Origin: Piscinibacter gummiphilus
Lineage (GTDB): Bacteria; Pseudomonadota; Gammaproteobacteria; Burkholderiales; Burkholderiaceae_C
NCBI RefSeq assembly: GCF_032681285.1
Contig: NZ_CP136336.1
Location: 5,009,001 to 5,073,000, forward strand
Reading direction: 5' to 3'
DNA length: 64,000 bases
The notes beneath the pieces were generated by a model. The model worked only from the letters and a program-made list of their open reading frames with translations. It did no database searches and was not told the DNA's origin. Position 1 is the first letter of the stretch; every line of letters starts with the position of its first letter. The translations under genes and the position numbers were made by a program. Positions 47,389 to 55,933 of this stretch are shown here, in pieces.

Positions 47389-48120
47389 TCAGCGGCCCAG
47401 CGTGTTCAAGAGCCGGTCGAGCCAGGGCGAGGTGAAGCCGTAGTTCACGCGGCTACGCTCGTGGTGGAGCTGGTGGAACTTGGGGTCGGACACCAGGCGC
47501 TTGAGCCAGTGGTCGTCGGCATGCATCGGCATCAGCTCGTGGTTGCAGTGGATGCAGGAGGTGAACACGATGCCCATCATGTGCAGCAGCGCGATGGTGC
47601 CCACGCCCACCGGCACGAGCGCCATGAAGCCGACGAAAGTGCCGCCGATCACCGCAGCCTCCAGCGGGTGCACGCTGTAGCCCGACCAAGGCGTGACCCG
47701 CACCGACCAGTGGTGCACGCTGTGGAAGCGCATCAGCCACGGGTGGTGCAGCAGGCGGTGCGTGCCGTAGGCGTAGACATTGTTGAAAAGCACGAAGGCG
47801 CCGAGCTGCCACGCGGCCTGCCACAGCGTCTCGGGCCAGATGCCATGGGCGAGCGGCCGGTAGGCCAGCGAGACGGCCGCCAGCACCGCGCAGGTCATCA
47901 AGCCATTGCGCAACTCGGTGCGGATCTGCTTCGGCTTGAGCGGCTGGTTGTCGATCACGTGGCCGATGTCGAGTGCAGGGAATAGGCGGAAGGTCATCCA
48001 CGACGCGACGCTGCCGCCCACGAGGTAGAGGGCCAGGTGGAAGGCGAGCACCGCGGCCAGCGCGAGCGGCCAGTCGGCGGCGAGCCACCAGGCGAAGGGA
48101 GCGTCGAAGAGCGCGCGCAT
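47389..48120 (-). CDS. Fatty acid hydroxylase/sterol desaturase family protein
   Basis: A 243-residue membrane protein with about four hydrophobic segments and the di-iron histidine clusters THRLLHH, FHSVHH and HQLHHERS. The family hydroxylates or desaturates lipids, for example carotenoids or fatty acids. It lies 15 bases after a DUF962 gene on the same strand and is probably co-transcribed. The substrate cannot be told from sequence. Confidence 0.88.
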   Translation of the reverse strand: MRALFDAPFAWWLAADWPLALAAVLAFHLALYLVGGSVASWMTFRLFPALDIGHVIDNQPLKPKQIRTELRNGLMTCAVLAAVSLAYRPLAHGIWPETLWQAAWQLGAFVLFNNVYAYGTHRLLHHPWLMRFHSVHHWSVRVTPWSGYSVHPLEAAVIGGTFVGFMALVPVGVGTIALLHMMGIVFTSCIHCNHELMPMHADDHWLKRLVSDPKFHQLHHERSRVNYGFTSPWLDRLLNTLGR

Positions 48121-48135
48121 CGGCGGTGACGAGCC

Positions 48136-48438
48136 TCAGCGCGGCAGGCGGCCGCGCGCCATGTCGGCAAACATGCGCAGGTTGGCGAGCGCCGTGCGCA
48201 GCGGGTACTTGAACTCGACCGCGTGAGAGGGCTCGATCAGGCCGTGGCCGACGGCGATGGCCACGAGCGCCGCGGCTGGCGCACCGAGCAGCCACCACAG
48301 CGGGCCGACCCACAGCGCGTAGAGCGCGAGCGCCGCACCGATCAGCCAGCCGAGCAGGTGGATGCGGCGGTTCCACGGCCGCTGGTGGGCCGTGAGGTAG
48401 ATCGCATAGAACTCGTCGAAGCTCTTGAAGTCCGGCAT
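48136..48438 (-). CDS. DUF962/Mpo1-like membrane protein
   Basis: A 100-residue protein: FDEFYAIYLTAHQRPWNRRIHLLGW at the start, two hydrophobic segments (31-50 and 52-65) and the conserved HGLIEPSHAVEFKYPLRTAL. These are DUF962 features. The yeast homologue Mpo1 is an alpha-oxidation dioxygenase for hydroxy fatty acids, which fits the neighbouring lipid hydroxylase. The start MPDFKSFDEF at 48438 is the family start. Confidence 0.85.
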   Translation of the reverse strand: MPDFKSFDEFYAIYLTAHQRPWNRRIHLLGWLIGAALALYALWVGPLWWLLGAPAAALVAIAVGHGLIEPSHAVEFKYPLRTALANLRMFADMARGRLPR

Positions 48439-48460
48439 GCGCGGATTCTGGCCTAGCTGT

Positions 48461-50005
48461 TCAGCAGAACACGCCCACCGCTTCGGCCAGCCGCTCGGCC
48501 TGCACCTTGAGGCTTTCGGAGGCGGCGGCGCTCTCTTCCACCAGCGCGGCGTTCTGTTGCGTGATCTGGTCGAGGTGGGCCACGGCCGAGTCGACCTGGC
48601 CGATGCCCTTGCTCTGCTCCTGTGTGGCGGTGCCGATCTCGACCATGAGGTCGGACACACGCTTCACCTGCGCCACGATGTCGTCCATCGTGCGGCCGGC
48701 ATCGTCGACGATGCGCGAGCCCGACTCGACCTTGTCGACGCTCGTGCCGATCAGCGCCTTGATCTCGCGCGCAGCATCGGCGCTGCGCTGCGCGAGGCTG
48801 CGCACCTCGCCGGCCACCACCGCGAAGCCGCGGCCCTGCTCGCCGGCACGCGCCGCCACCACCGCCGCGTTGAGCGCGAGGATGTTGGTCTGGAAGGCGA
48901 TGCCGTCGATCACGCTGATGATGTCGGCGATTTTGCGAGAGCTGTTGGTGATGTCGTTCATCGTGCTCACCACCTCGGCGACCGCCTGGCCGCCACGCGC
49001 CGCGGCGTCGCGTGCGCTGCCGGACAGGTTGGTGGCCTGGTTCGCGATGTCGGCGTTGCTCTGCACGGTGGCGGTCATCTGCGACATCGACGAGGCCGTC
49101 TGCTGCACGCTCGCGGCCGACTGCTCGGTGCGGGTGCTCAGGTCCTGGTTGCCCTGGGCGATCTCGCTGGTGGCGGTCTGGATGTTGAGCACCTGGCCGC
49201 TCACGTCGTCGATGATCCAGCGGAACATCAGGCCGATCTGGCCGACGGTGCGCAGGGTCATGCCGATCTCGTCGACGCGGTCCATGTGCTCGACCTGCTG
49301 GCTCTGGCCGCTGGCGATCTTGAGCGCCTGCTCGCGCAGCTGCTCCAGCGGGCGTGCGACCTGGCGCTCGAGCCACCACGAGGCGCCGGCGCCGAGCAGC
49401 GCGGCCAGCCCGGCCAGCGGAGCCACGAGCGCCGCCCCGGCGCCCAGACCCCAGGCCCCCAGCGTGAGCGCCGGCACCACGCCGGCAAACGCGGCACGGA
49501 TGCGCCAACGCACCGGCAGCGTCTTGAACAGCGAGCGAAAGGCCATCGCGCCGGAGTGCACGAGGATCCCCTTGTGGAAGCGGCGGCTGCCCGCGCGACC
49601 CTCGCGGAAGTCCCTGTAGAGCGCCTCGGCGGCGGCCACTTCTGCGCGCGCGGGCTTGGTGCGCACCGACATGAAGCCGGTGACATGCCCATCGCGCACG
49701 ACCGGCATGGCGTTGGCGCGCACCCAGTAGTGGTCGCTGTTCTTGCGACGGTTCTTCACCAAGGCCGTCCACGGCTCGCCGTTCTTGAGCGTGGCCCACA
49801 TGTCGGCAAAGGCCTCGGGCGGCATGTCGGAGTGGCGCACCACGTTGTGGGGGCGGCCTTGCAGCTCTTCACGCGAATAGCCGCTCGCCTCGATGAAAGC
49901 GGCGTTGGCATATCGGATGTGGCTCTGCGAGTCGGTTGTCGACATCAACGTGGCGTCGTCGGCGATGTCGTACTCATGGCCCGTGACGGGCTGGTGCTTT
50001 GACAT
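48461..50005 (-). CDS. Aer-like PAS methyl-accepting chemotaxis protein
   Basis: A 514-residue receptor with an N-terminal PAS domain ([29 protein letters not shown] ... GFMSVRTKP). A double membrane-spanning region near 160-215, a HAMP-like segment and the MA signalling domain follow. The hairpin tip contains [20 protein letters not shown]. The PAS domain probably senses redox state through a flavin, as Aer does, although its ligand pocket was not examined. No periplasmic ligand domain exists. The start at 50005 has an AGGAG site. Confidence 0.92.
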   Translation of the reverse strand: MSKHQPVTGHEYDIADDATLMSTTDSQSHIRYANAAFIEASGYSREELQGRPHNVVRHSDMPPEAFADMWATLKNGEPWTALVKNRRKNSDHYWVRANAMPVVRDGHVTGFMSVRTKPARAEVAAAEALYRDFREGRAGSRRFHKGILVHSGAMAFRSLFKTLPVRWRIRAAFAGVVPALTLGAWGLGAGAALVAPLAGLAALLGAGASWWLERQVARPLEQLREQALKIASGQSQQVEHMDRVDEIGMTLRTVGQIGLMFRWIIDDVSGQVLNIQTATSEIAQGNQDLSTRTEQSAASVQQTASSMSQMTATVQSNADIANQATNLSGSARDAAARGGQAVAEVVSTMNDITNSSRKIADIISVIDGIAFQTNILALNAAVVAARAGEQGRGFAVVAGEVRSLAQRSADAAREIKALIGTSVDKVESGSRIVDDAGRTMDDIVAQVKRVSDLMVEIGTATQEQSKGIGQVDSAVAHLDQITQQNAALVEESAAASESLKVQAERLAEAVGVFC

Positions 50006-50019
50006 GGGTAGCTCCTGTG

Positions 50020-50033
50020 GCGTTCGCGAACGC
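50020..50033. repeat. 14-base perfect palindrome upstream of the chemoreceptor gene
   Basis: GCGTTCGCGAACGC lies 14 bases before the start codon, just upstream of the AGGAG ribosome-binding site. It could be an operator or an mRNA hairpin affecting initiation. A flagellar sigma-28 promoter was looked for upstream and not found. Confidence 0.3.
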
Positions 50034-50116
50034 TCAAGCCCCCCATGAACCCGCGTCCTTGATTCCATTTCGATCGAATGGTGGCGCGCTTGATGGCACG
50101 ACCCTTGACACGGATC

Positions 50117-50140
50117 AAAAAAAAAACGGCCGGAGCCGCT
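50117..50140 (-). terminator. Intrinsic terminator after the thioredoxin gene
   Basis: On the minus strand a short stem, AGCGGC/GCCGTT including one G-U pair, with a TCCG loop is followed by ten uridines. It ends the thioredoxin message before the chemoreceptor gene. Confidence 0.75.
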
Positions 50141-50147
50141 CTGCACC

Positions 50148-50471
50148 TCAAGGCTGTTCGAGCGTGCTCAGTGCCTGCTGCACAGCGCCACTGTCGCTTG
50201 GCCGCACAAGGCGAGCTACCTCCTGCCCGTCGCGCAGGAAGACGAGCGTGGGCCACAGCTTGACGCGGAACGAGCGGCCGAGCGGCCGGCCGGGGCCGTC
50301 CTCGACCTTCAGGTGCCGCACGCCCGGGTGCTGGGCCAGCGCCGCCTCGACCAGTGGCTCGGCGGCCTTGCAGAAGCCGCACCAGTTGGTGCCGAAATCG
50401 AGCACCACGGCGCCCTGGAGCGCGTCGACCTCGGAACGGGCGGGCTGGGCTTCGATGTAGGGCTGGGTCAT
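50148..50471 (-). CDS. Thioredoxin-family protein
   Basis: A 107-residue protein with the thioredoxin fold and active site WCGFC (30-34), followed by the cis-proline stretch [18 protein letters not shown]. The middle residues of the active site, GF, differ from the GP of classical thioredoxin, so its redox potential may differ. No signal peptide, so it is cytosolic. It lies 30 bases after a LysR gene on the same strand. Confidence 0.9.
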   Translation of the reverse strand: MTQPYIEAQPARSEVDALQGAVVLDFGTNWCGFCKAAEPLVEAALAQHPGVRHLKVEDGPGRPLGRSFRVKLWPTLVFLRDGQEVARLVRPSDSGAVQQALSTLEQP

Positions 50472-50501
50472 GTCGTCTCGTCTCCAAGGAAGAATGGAAC
50501 G

Positions 50502-51455
50502 TCAGGCCGCACGCGAGCGCGTGGCCGGCAACTTGAGCGTGCGCGGCGCCGCGTGGCTCAGCACGCGCCACAGGCGCAGCGCATTCGCCTCGGCTTCCTG
50601 GCGCCACACCAGCCGCCAGGGCCGCCGCAGCGGGCCGCTGGCCAGGCGGCGCGCCACCAGGTCGCCGCGCTGCAGGTGCGGCTCGGCGATCCACTCCGAC
50701 AGCACGGCAATCCCCATGCCTGCACGGGCGAAATCGACCACCGCCTCGGTGAGCGGCAGCACCTGGTACTGGAGCGCCGGGCCACGCGGCGCGTGCAACG
50801 GCTTGTGCAACCAGCCCATGTCGCGCGTGGGCAGGCGCGAGGTGAGCAGCGTCTCGCCCACCAGGTCGGCCCGCTGGAGCGTGGGCTGCGCCGCCAGCCG
50901 GTGCCGTGCCGACATCACGAACAGCACCTCGTCGGCGAATAGAGGCTTGTCGACCAGCCGCCGGCTGCGCGGCGTGGGCGCCTCGCTGACGAGGGCCACG
51001 TCGATCTCGCCGGCCTGCAGCGCGGCGATGGGGTCGCGTGTGCTGTCGAGCGCGATCTGCAGGTCGAGCCCGGGCAGGCCGGCCTTCATCGCGGCCAGCG
51101 CGCTGGGCATCCAGTGGTAGGCGGTGTAGCACTCGCAGACGAGGCGCAGCGGCTCGGCAGCGGCTTCGGGCGTGCGCACGCGCGACTCGAGGGCATGCAA
51201 CTCGTTGAGCAGCGGGGCCGCGCCGTCGAGCAGGGCCGCACCCGCCGCAGTGGGCTCGAGACCCCGCGGCGTGCGCTCGAAAAGCCGCACGCCGAGCCGC
51301 CCTTCCGCCGCCAGCAGTGCGCGGCTCACCGCCGGCTGCGTGAGGTGCAGCAGCTCCGCGGCGCCGGCCGTGGTGCGGGCGGTGGCCAGGGCCAGCACGA
51401 GACGCAGGTCGCGGCTGTCGAGGCGGGTGGAGGGTGGCAGCTCGATGCGCTTCAT
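50502..51455 (-). CDS. LysR-family transcriptional regulator (MetR-like)
   Basis: A 317-residue regulator: N-terminal HTH with LDSRDLRLVLALATARTTAGAAELLHLTQPAVSRALLAAE, then the effector-binding domain. The start MKRIELPPSTRL at 51455 matches MetR-type proteins. It is divergent from an NTF2-like protein gene and an alcohol dehydrogenase gene, which are its probable targets. Dyads in the 86-base gap are candidate operators. Confidence 0.9.
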   Translation of the reverse strand: MKRIELPPSTRLDSRDLRLVLALATARTTAGAAELLHLTQPAVSRALLAAEGRLGVRLFERTPRGLEPTAAGAALLDGAAPLLNELHALESRVRTPEAAAEPLRLVCECYTAYHWMPSALAAMKAGLPGLDLQIALDSTRDPIAALQAGEIDVALVSEAPTPRSRRLVDKPLFADEVLFVMSARHRLAAQPTLQRADLVGETLLTSRLPTRDMGWLHKPLHAPRGPALQYQVLPLTEAVVDFARAGMGIAVLSEWIAEPHLQRGDLVARRLASGPLRRPWRLVWRQEAEANALRLWRVLSHAAPRTLKLPATRSRAA

Positions 51456-51475
51456 GCATCGAGTGTATGACCCGA

Positions 51476-51503
51476 ATGCGTTGGACGCATGCACCGCGCA
51501 TGC
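51476..51503. promoter_or_regulatory. Candidate LysR operator
   Basis: ATGCGT-TGG-ACGCAT (51476-51490) is a perfect interrupted dyad. It overlaps two GCATGC palindromes (51487-51492 and 51498-51503). It lies midway between the LysR gene and the divergent NTF2-like gene, where LysR sites normally are. Confidence 0.45.
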
Positions 51504-51541
51504 CCAGACTGGCGCCTTGTCCTTTCTCCGGAACATTCACC

Positions 51542-51910
51542 ATGAACGATTTCGCACCCGGCAGCACTGGCGACGTGCTGCACCGATTCAATCAGGCCTT
51601 CCTCGACCACACGCCAGAGGTGCTGCCGGCGCTCATTGCCGACCGCTGCCGCATCGAGCGCATCCAGGCCACCGCCGAGGGCGAGTGGATCGAAGGCGGG
51701 GCCGCCTGCCGCGCCCTGTGGCAGGCGCAGGCCGCCGACCGCGGCGGCCAGTTCCGGCTCGAAGGCACGACGGTGCTGGGCGATGTCGGCCTCGTCTTCT
51801 GGACCTATGCGCACGGGCCGGGGCTCTCACAGCATTCGCGCGGGCTCAACGTCATGCGCGTGCAGAACGGCCAGGTCGTCGAGGGGCGCGGCTACGCGAA
51901 GAAGGCATGA
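51542..51910 (+). CDS. NTF2-like (SnoaL-type) protein
   Basis: A 122-residue protein beginning MNDFAPGSTGDVLHRFNQAF at 51542. The pattern LDHTPEVLPALIADRCRIE, GGAACRALWQAQAADRGGQFRLEGTTVLGDVGLVFW fits the SnoaL/NTF2-like group of small isomerases and binding proteins. Its stop overlaps the ADH start (ATGA), so translation is coupled. The specific reaction is unknown. Confidence 0.78.
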   Translation: MNDFAPGSTGDVLHRFNQAFLDHTPEVLPALIADRCRIERIQATAEGEWIEGGAACRALWQAQAADRGGQFRLEGTTVLGDVGLVFWTYAHGPGLSQHSRGLNVMRVQNGQVVEGRGYAKKA

Positions 51911-52938
51911 AGCGCTGGCACATGACGATGGGCGGCGGGCTCGACGGGCTGCGCCTGCGCGAGTTCGAGATGCCGGCACCCGGTCCGGGCGAGGTGCTGG
52001 TGAAGCTGCACGCGGTGTCGCTCAACTACCGCGAGCTGTCGATCCTGCTCAAGGGCCGCTACCCGTTGCCGGTGAAACCCGACGTGGTGGCCTGTTCCGA
52101 CGGGGCCGGCGAGGTGATCGAGGCCGGGCCCGGCGTCGGCCACTGGAAGGCCGGCATGCGCGTGGTCGCGTCGATCTTTCCGCACTGGCACGACGGACCG
52201 TTTGCACTCGCCCGCGCCGCGCAGCTCGGCGGTTCGATCGACGGCATGCTGGCGCCCTACGTGCTGCTGCCCGAAGCGGCGCTGGTGCCGGTGCCCGAGC
52301 ACCTGTCGTTCGAGGAAGCCGCCGCCCTGCCCTGCGCCGGGGTCACCGCGTGGAACGCGCTGCACGGCGGCGGCCGCCCCCTGCAACCCGGCGACACGGT
52401 GCTCACGCTCGGCTCCGGCGGGGTGTCGCTCTGGGCCATGCAACTCGCCAAGGCCGGCGGCGCGCGCGTGATCGCCACCACCTCGAGTGCGGACAAGGCC
52501 GAACGCCTGCGCACGCTCGGTGCCGACGCGGTGCTGAACTACCACGAGACGCCCGCCTGGGCCGAGGCGGTGCGCGCCCTGACCGCGGGGGCCGGTGTGC
52601 AGCGGGTGGTCGAGGTGGGCGGGGGCGCCACGCTCGCGCTGTCCTTGCGCGCGGTGGCGTTCAGCGGCGAGGTGGCCTTCATCGGCACCCTGGCCGACGG
52701 TCCCGCCACGCTCGATGCCAACGCCCTCTTCGCCTCGGGTGCCACGCTGCGGGTGATTGCCGCGGGCAGCACCGCGCAGCTTGCACAGATGGCCCGCGCG
52801 GTGGCGGTCAACCGGCTGCGGCCACCCCTCGGCCAGGTGTTCGGCTTCGACGACGCGCGCGCAGCGTTTGCGCATTACGCACGCGAGCACGAACGGGGCG
52901 CGGGCTTCGGGAAGGTGGTGATCCGGGTTGCGGCCTGA
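51907..52938 (+). CDS. Medium-chain alcohol dehydrogenase/quinone reductase family protein
   Basis: A 343-residue MDR protein with a GroES-like N-terminal domain (PGPGEVLVKLHAVSLNYREL) and a Rossmann domain (VLTLGSGGVSLWAMQLAKAGGARVI). The catalytic zinc Cys/His of classical ADHs is not obvious and the structural zinc loop is absent, so a zinc-free oxidoreductase is more likely. It is coupled to the NTF2-like gene and probably controlled by the divergent LysR regulator. Confidence 0.88.
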   Translation: MKRWHMTMGGGLDGLRLREFEMPAPGPGEVLVKLHAVSLNYRELSILLKGRYPLPVKPDVVACSDGAGEVIEAGPGVGHWKAGMRVVASIFPHWHDGPFALARAAQLGGSIDGMLAPYVLLPEAALVPVPEHLSFEEAAALPCAGVTAWNALHGGGRPLQPGDTVLTLGSGGVSLWAMQLAKAGGARVIATTSSADKAERLRTLGADAVLNYHETPAWAEAVRALTAGAGVQRVVEVGGGATLALSLRAVAFSGEVAFIGTLADGPATLDANALFASGATLRVIAAGSTAQLAQMARAVAVNRLRPPLGQVFGFDDARAAFAHYAREHERGAGFGKVVIRVAA

Positions 52939-53023
52939 ACGCAGTCGCAACGAGGTGTGACGCTCGCGTTTCTTGCGGCATTGTTCATACCGCCACAAGG
53001 CGACCGCTCCCTACAGTCATGCG

Positions 53024-53698
53024 GTGCAAGTCATCCAGCAGTTCATCGCACTCGCCGTCTCGGCCCTCGTGAGCGTGGCGGCGCAGGCCGTCACCCCCGA
53101 CACCGCCACCCCCTCTGGGGGCCCACTTGCCGTCGACGCCCCCGCCCTGACGGCCGATGCCCGCCTCGTGCGCGACTGGGCACTCGACAGCGGCGACACG
53201 CAGCGCCAGCCCTTCGCCGTGGTCGACAAGAAGGCCGCCCGCCTCTACGCCTTCGACGCCGATGGCCGGCTGCTCGGCGCGACCCGTGTGCTGCTCGGCC
53301 AGGGCTTGGGCGACCACTCGGTGCCCGGCGTGGCCGACATCGACGATCTCAACCGCATTCCCCTCGCAGACCGCACCACGCCGGCCGGCCGCTTTGCGTC
53401 GCAACCGGGCCGCAACCTGAGCGGCGAGGCCATCGTGTGGTTCGACTACCAGGCGGCGCTGGCCATCCACCGCGTGCGCCCCGGCGCCTCGCAGGCGCAA
53501 CGCATGGCACGCCTCGGCACCCCCGGCGCCGACGACAAACGCGCCTCGCTCGGCTGCGTGGTGGTGCCGCCGGCGTTCTACGACACGGTGATCGCACCTT
53601 CGCTCGGCCGCCAGCGCGGCGTGGTCTACGTGCTGCCCGAGCGGCAGCCGGTGCAGGCCTTCTTCGGCCCCGGCGCCACGGTGGCGGGCGGGCGCTGA
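53024..53698 (+). CDS. L,D-transpeptidase-like secreted protein
   Basis: A 224-residue protein if it begins at the GTG at 53024, which gives a good signal peptide (FIALAVSALVSVAAQA). The C-terminal domain resembles YkuD: AIHRV with H149 and RASLGCVVVP with C178. The usual SHGC motif reads SLGC, so one conserved histidine is replaced. The catalytic Cys is kept. It may be a divergent peptidoglycan cross-linker or an inactive relative. Confidence 0.7.
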   Translation: MQVIQQFIALAVSALVSVAAQAVTPDTATPSGGPLAVDAPALTADARLVRDWALDSGDTQRQPFAVVDKKAARLYAFDADGRLLGATRVLLGQGLGDHSVPGVADIDDLNRIPLADRTTPAGRFASQPGRNLSGEAIVWFDYQAALAIHRVRPGASQAQRMARLGTPGADDKRASLGCVVVPPAFYDTVIAPSLGRQRGVVYVLPERQPVQAFFGPGATVAGGR

Positions 53699-53702
53699 CC
53701 CA

Positions 53703-54749
53703 TCAGTCGCCGCGGCCGGCCAGCCGCAGCTGCTTGCGCCGGAAATCGCCCTGGCGCTCGAACATCCAACCCGGGTATTCGGGCGGCAGGCGACTCACTT
53801 CATCCAGCGCACGCAACTCGTCGGCGCTCAGACGCAGCTTCACCGCGGCCAGGTTGTCGGCGAGCTGATCGGGGCGCTTGGCGCCGACGATCACGCTCGT
53901 GACCTGCGGCTGGTGCAAGAGCCACGCGAGCGCCACCTGCGCGACCGACACCTCGTGCTCCTCGGCGATCGGCCGCATGGCCTCGATGCAGGCGTCGGCC
54001 CGCGGGCGCAGCACCGGCGGGAAGTCGAAGCCGCTGCGCCGGCTGCCCGCCTCGGCCTCCCCGCTCGCGAACTTGCCGCTCAGAAGGCCACCCGCCAGCG
54101 GGCTCCACACCATCAGGCCCAGGCCTTCGCTCTTGAGCATGGGCACGATCTCGCGCTCCAGGTCGCGGCCGGCGAGCGTGTAGTAGGCCTGCAGCGATTC
54201 GAAGCGCGCGAGCCCGAGCCGCTCGCTGATGCCCAGCGCCTTGGCGATCTGCCACGCGGCCCAGTTCGACACGCCGACGTAGCGCACACGCCCATCCCGC
54301 ACCAGCGTGTCGAGCGCGCGCACCGTCTCTTCGATCGGCGTGGCGGGGTCGAAGCCGTGGATCTGATAGAGGTCGATGTGCTCGAGCTGCAGGCGCTTCA
54401 GGCTCGCCTTCACGCCGTCGAGGATGTGGCCGCGCGAGTTGCCGCGGGCATTGGGCGTGGCGCCGGTCTCGCCGAAGACCTTGGTCGCGACGATCACGCT
54501 CTCGCGCGGCACCTTCAGGTTCTTCAGCGCCTGGCCGGTGATCTGCTCCGACACCCCGCCGGCATAGACATCGGCGGTGTCGATGAAGTTGACGCCGGCA
54601 TCGAGCGCCTGGCCAACCAGGCGCTCGGCCTCGGCCTGCTGCAGCGTGCCGATCTTGCCCCACAAGTCGGTGCTGCCGCCGAAGGTCATGGTGCCGAGGC
54701 ACAGCTCGGAAACGAAGAGGCCGGTGCGGCCGAGCGGCAGGTGGCGCAT
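53703..54749 (-). CDS. Aldo-keto reductase
   Basis: A 348-residue NADPH-dependent (beta/alpha)8 reductase. The tetrad is visible as D57 (FIDTADVY), Y62, K90 (VATKVFG) and H131 (YQIHGFD). The C-terminal cofactor segment VTSVIVGAKRPDQLADNL is typical of the YajO/Tas-like group. The physiological substrate is unknown. It converges on the L,D-transpeptidase-like gene. Confidence 0.92.
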   Translation of the reverse strand: MRHLPLGRTGLFVSELCLGTMTFGGSTDLWGKIGTLQQAEAERLVGQALDAGVNFIDTADVYAGGVSEQITGQALKNLKVPRESVIVATKVFGETGATPNARGNSRGHILDGVKASLKRLQLEHIDLYQIHGFDPATPIEETVRALDTLVRDGRVRYVGVSNWAAWQIAKALGISERLGLARFESLQAYYTLAGRDLEREIVPMLKSEGLGLMVWSPLAGGLLSGKFASGEAEAGSRRSGFDFPPVLRPRADACIEAMRPIAEEHEVSVAQVALAWLLHQPQVTSVIVGAKRPDQLADNLAAVKLRLSADELRALDEVSRLPPEYPGWMFERQGDFRRKQLRLAGRGD

Positions 54750-54835
54750 GGTGAGGCTCCAGGTGAGAGGAGCCTTGCAGCATAGGCAGCGCGCTCACCC
54801 CTGCGCGCAACGAGGCTTCTGCTCAGCCGGTCACC

Positions 54836-55291
54836 TTACCCGAGCGTAGGCGGCTTCGAGACCGGGTGCGAGAGCACGAGCGAGGTGCTCACGCTGCCGT
54901 GCGCGGCGAGCGCATCCACCACCCGCTCCAGGTCCTGCGGGCCGGCAAAGGCACAGCGCACGATGAAGCAGTCTTCGCCCGTCACGCGCACCGCATCGAG
55001 CACCTCGGGCATCGACTGGAAGAGCGCCACGTAGCGCTGGATGTGCGCATGCGTGGTGCGCACCCTGACCACCGCCTGCAGCGCCAGGCCGACCATCGCG
55101 AGGTTGATGCGCGCACCGTAGCCGGCGATCACGCCCGCGTCTTCGAGCTTCTTCACCCGCTCGCTGATCGCCGGCTGAGACAGCCCGATGCGCCGGCCGA
55201 GCGCGGCCAGCGGCTGGCGCGCGTCGTCCTGCAGCGCCTGAAGGATCTGGTGGTCTTTCTTGTCGAGCTTGAACGGCGCGGCAGCGGTCAT
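54836..55291 (-). CDS. Lrp/AsnC-family transcriptional regulator
   Basis: A 151-residue regulator. The N-terminal HTH reads LDKKDHQILQALQDDARQPLAALGRRIGLSQPAISERVKKLEDAGVI, and the RAM effector-binding domain follows (VRVTGEDCFIVRCAF). The start MTAAAPFKLDKKD at 55291 is the family start. It is divergent from an alpha/beta hydrolase gene, a possible target. Confidence 0.93.
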   Translation of the reverse strand: MTAAAPFKLDKKDHQILQALQDDARQPLAALGRRIGLSQPAISERVKKLEDAGVIAGYGARINLAMVGLALQAVVRVRTTHAHIQRYVALFQSMPEVLDAVRVTGEDCFIVRCAFAGPQDLERVVDALAAHGSVSTSLVLSHPVSKPPTLG

Positions 55292-55399
55292 GGCGATGAA
55301 GCAAAGGTTTGGCGGGGCAAGTTCCGATGAGTGGCGATGGCGCGCATCGCACCCGCTGCCTATCGTAGGCGGCATCGTCACTCCCGTTTCGTTCATCAC

Positions 55400-55933
55400 A
55401 TGCGACCCGTCCTCCTCGTGCCTGGCATCCAGAACTCGGGCCCCACCCATTGGCAATCGTTGTGGGAAGCGCAGCACGCGGGCGTCACGCGCGTGCCGCA
55501 GCGCGACTGGGATCACCCCGTGTGCGACGAGTGGGTCGCCTCGCTCGACACCGCCGTGCGCGCCGCCGCTCAGCCGCCCATCGTCGTGGCCCACAGCCTG
55601 GGCTGCCTGGTGGCGGCGCACTGGGCCGCACGCCACGGCGCGGCGGTGCACGCGCTACTGCTCGTCGCCGTGCCCGACCCGCTGGGGCCGGCCTTCCCCG
55701 CCGAAGCGCACGGCTTCGCGCCGCTGCCGGTGGCGCTGCCCGGCCGCCGTGTGCGCATGGTCACGAGCCGGGACGACCCGTATGCGCCCGGCGAACACGG
55801 CGCCACCGTCGCCGCACGCTGGCAGGCCGAGCACGTCGACCTCGGCGCGCGCGGCCACCTCAACGCGCAGAGCGGCCTCGGCGACTGGCCTCAGGCGTGG
55901 GCCTGGGTCGAGGCCTGGCGCGCGGAAGGCTGA
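55400..55933 (+). CDS. RBBP9/YdeN-like alpha/beta hydrolase
   Basis: A 177-residue serine hydrolase. VLLVPGIQNSGPTHWQSLWEA at the start, nucleophile S66 in VVAHSLGCL, an acid in RDDPYAP (125-126) and H153 in GARGHLNAQSGLGDW are typical of the YdeN/RBBP9 group. The substrate is unknown. Its 3' end overlaps the convergent epimerase-like gene by 43 bases. Confidence 0.9.
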   Translation: MRPVLLVPGIQNSGPTHWQSLWEAQHAGVTRVPQRDWDHPVCDEWVASLDTAVRAAAQPPIVVAHSLGCLVAAHWAARHGAAVHALLLVAVPDPLGPAFPAEAHGFAPLPVALPGRRVRMVTSRDDPYAPGEHGATVAARWQAEHVDLGARGHLNAQSGLGDWPQAWAWVEAWRAEG

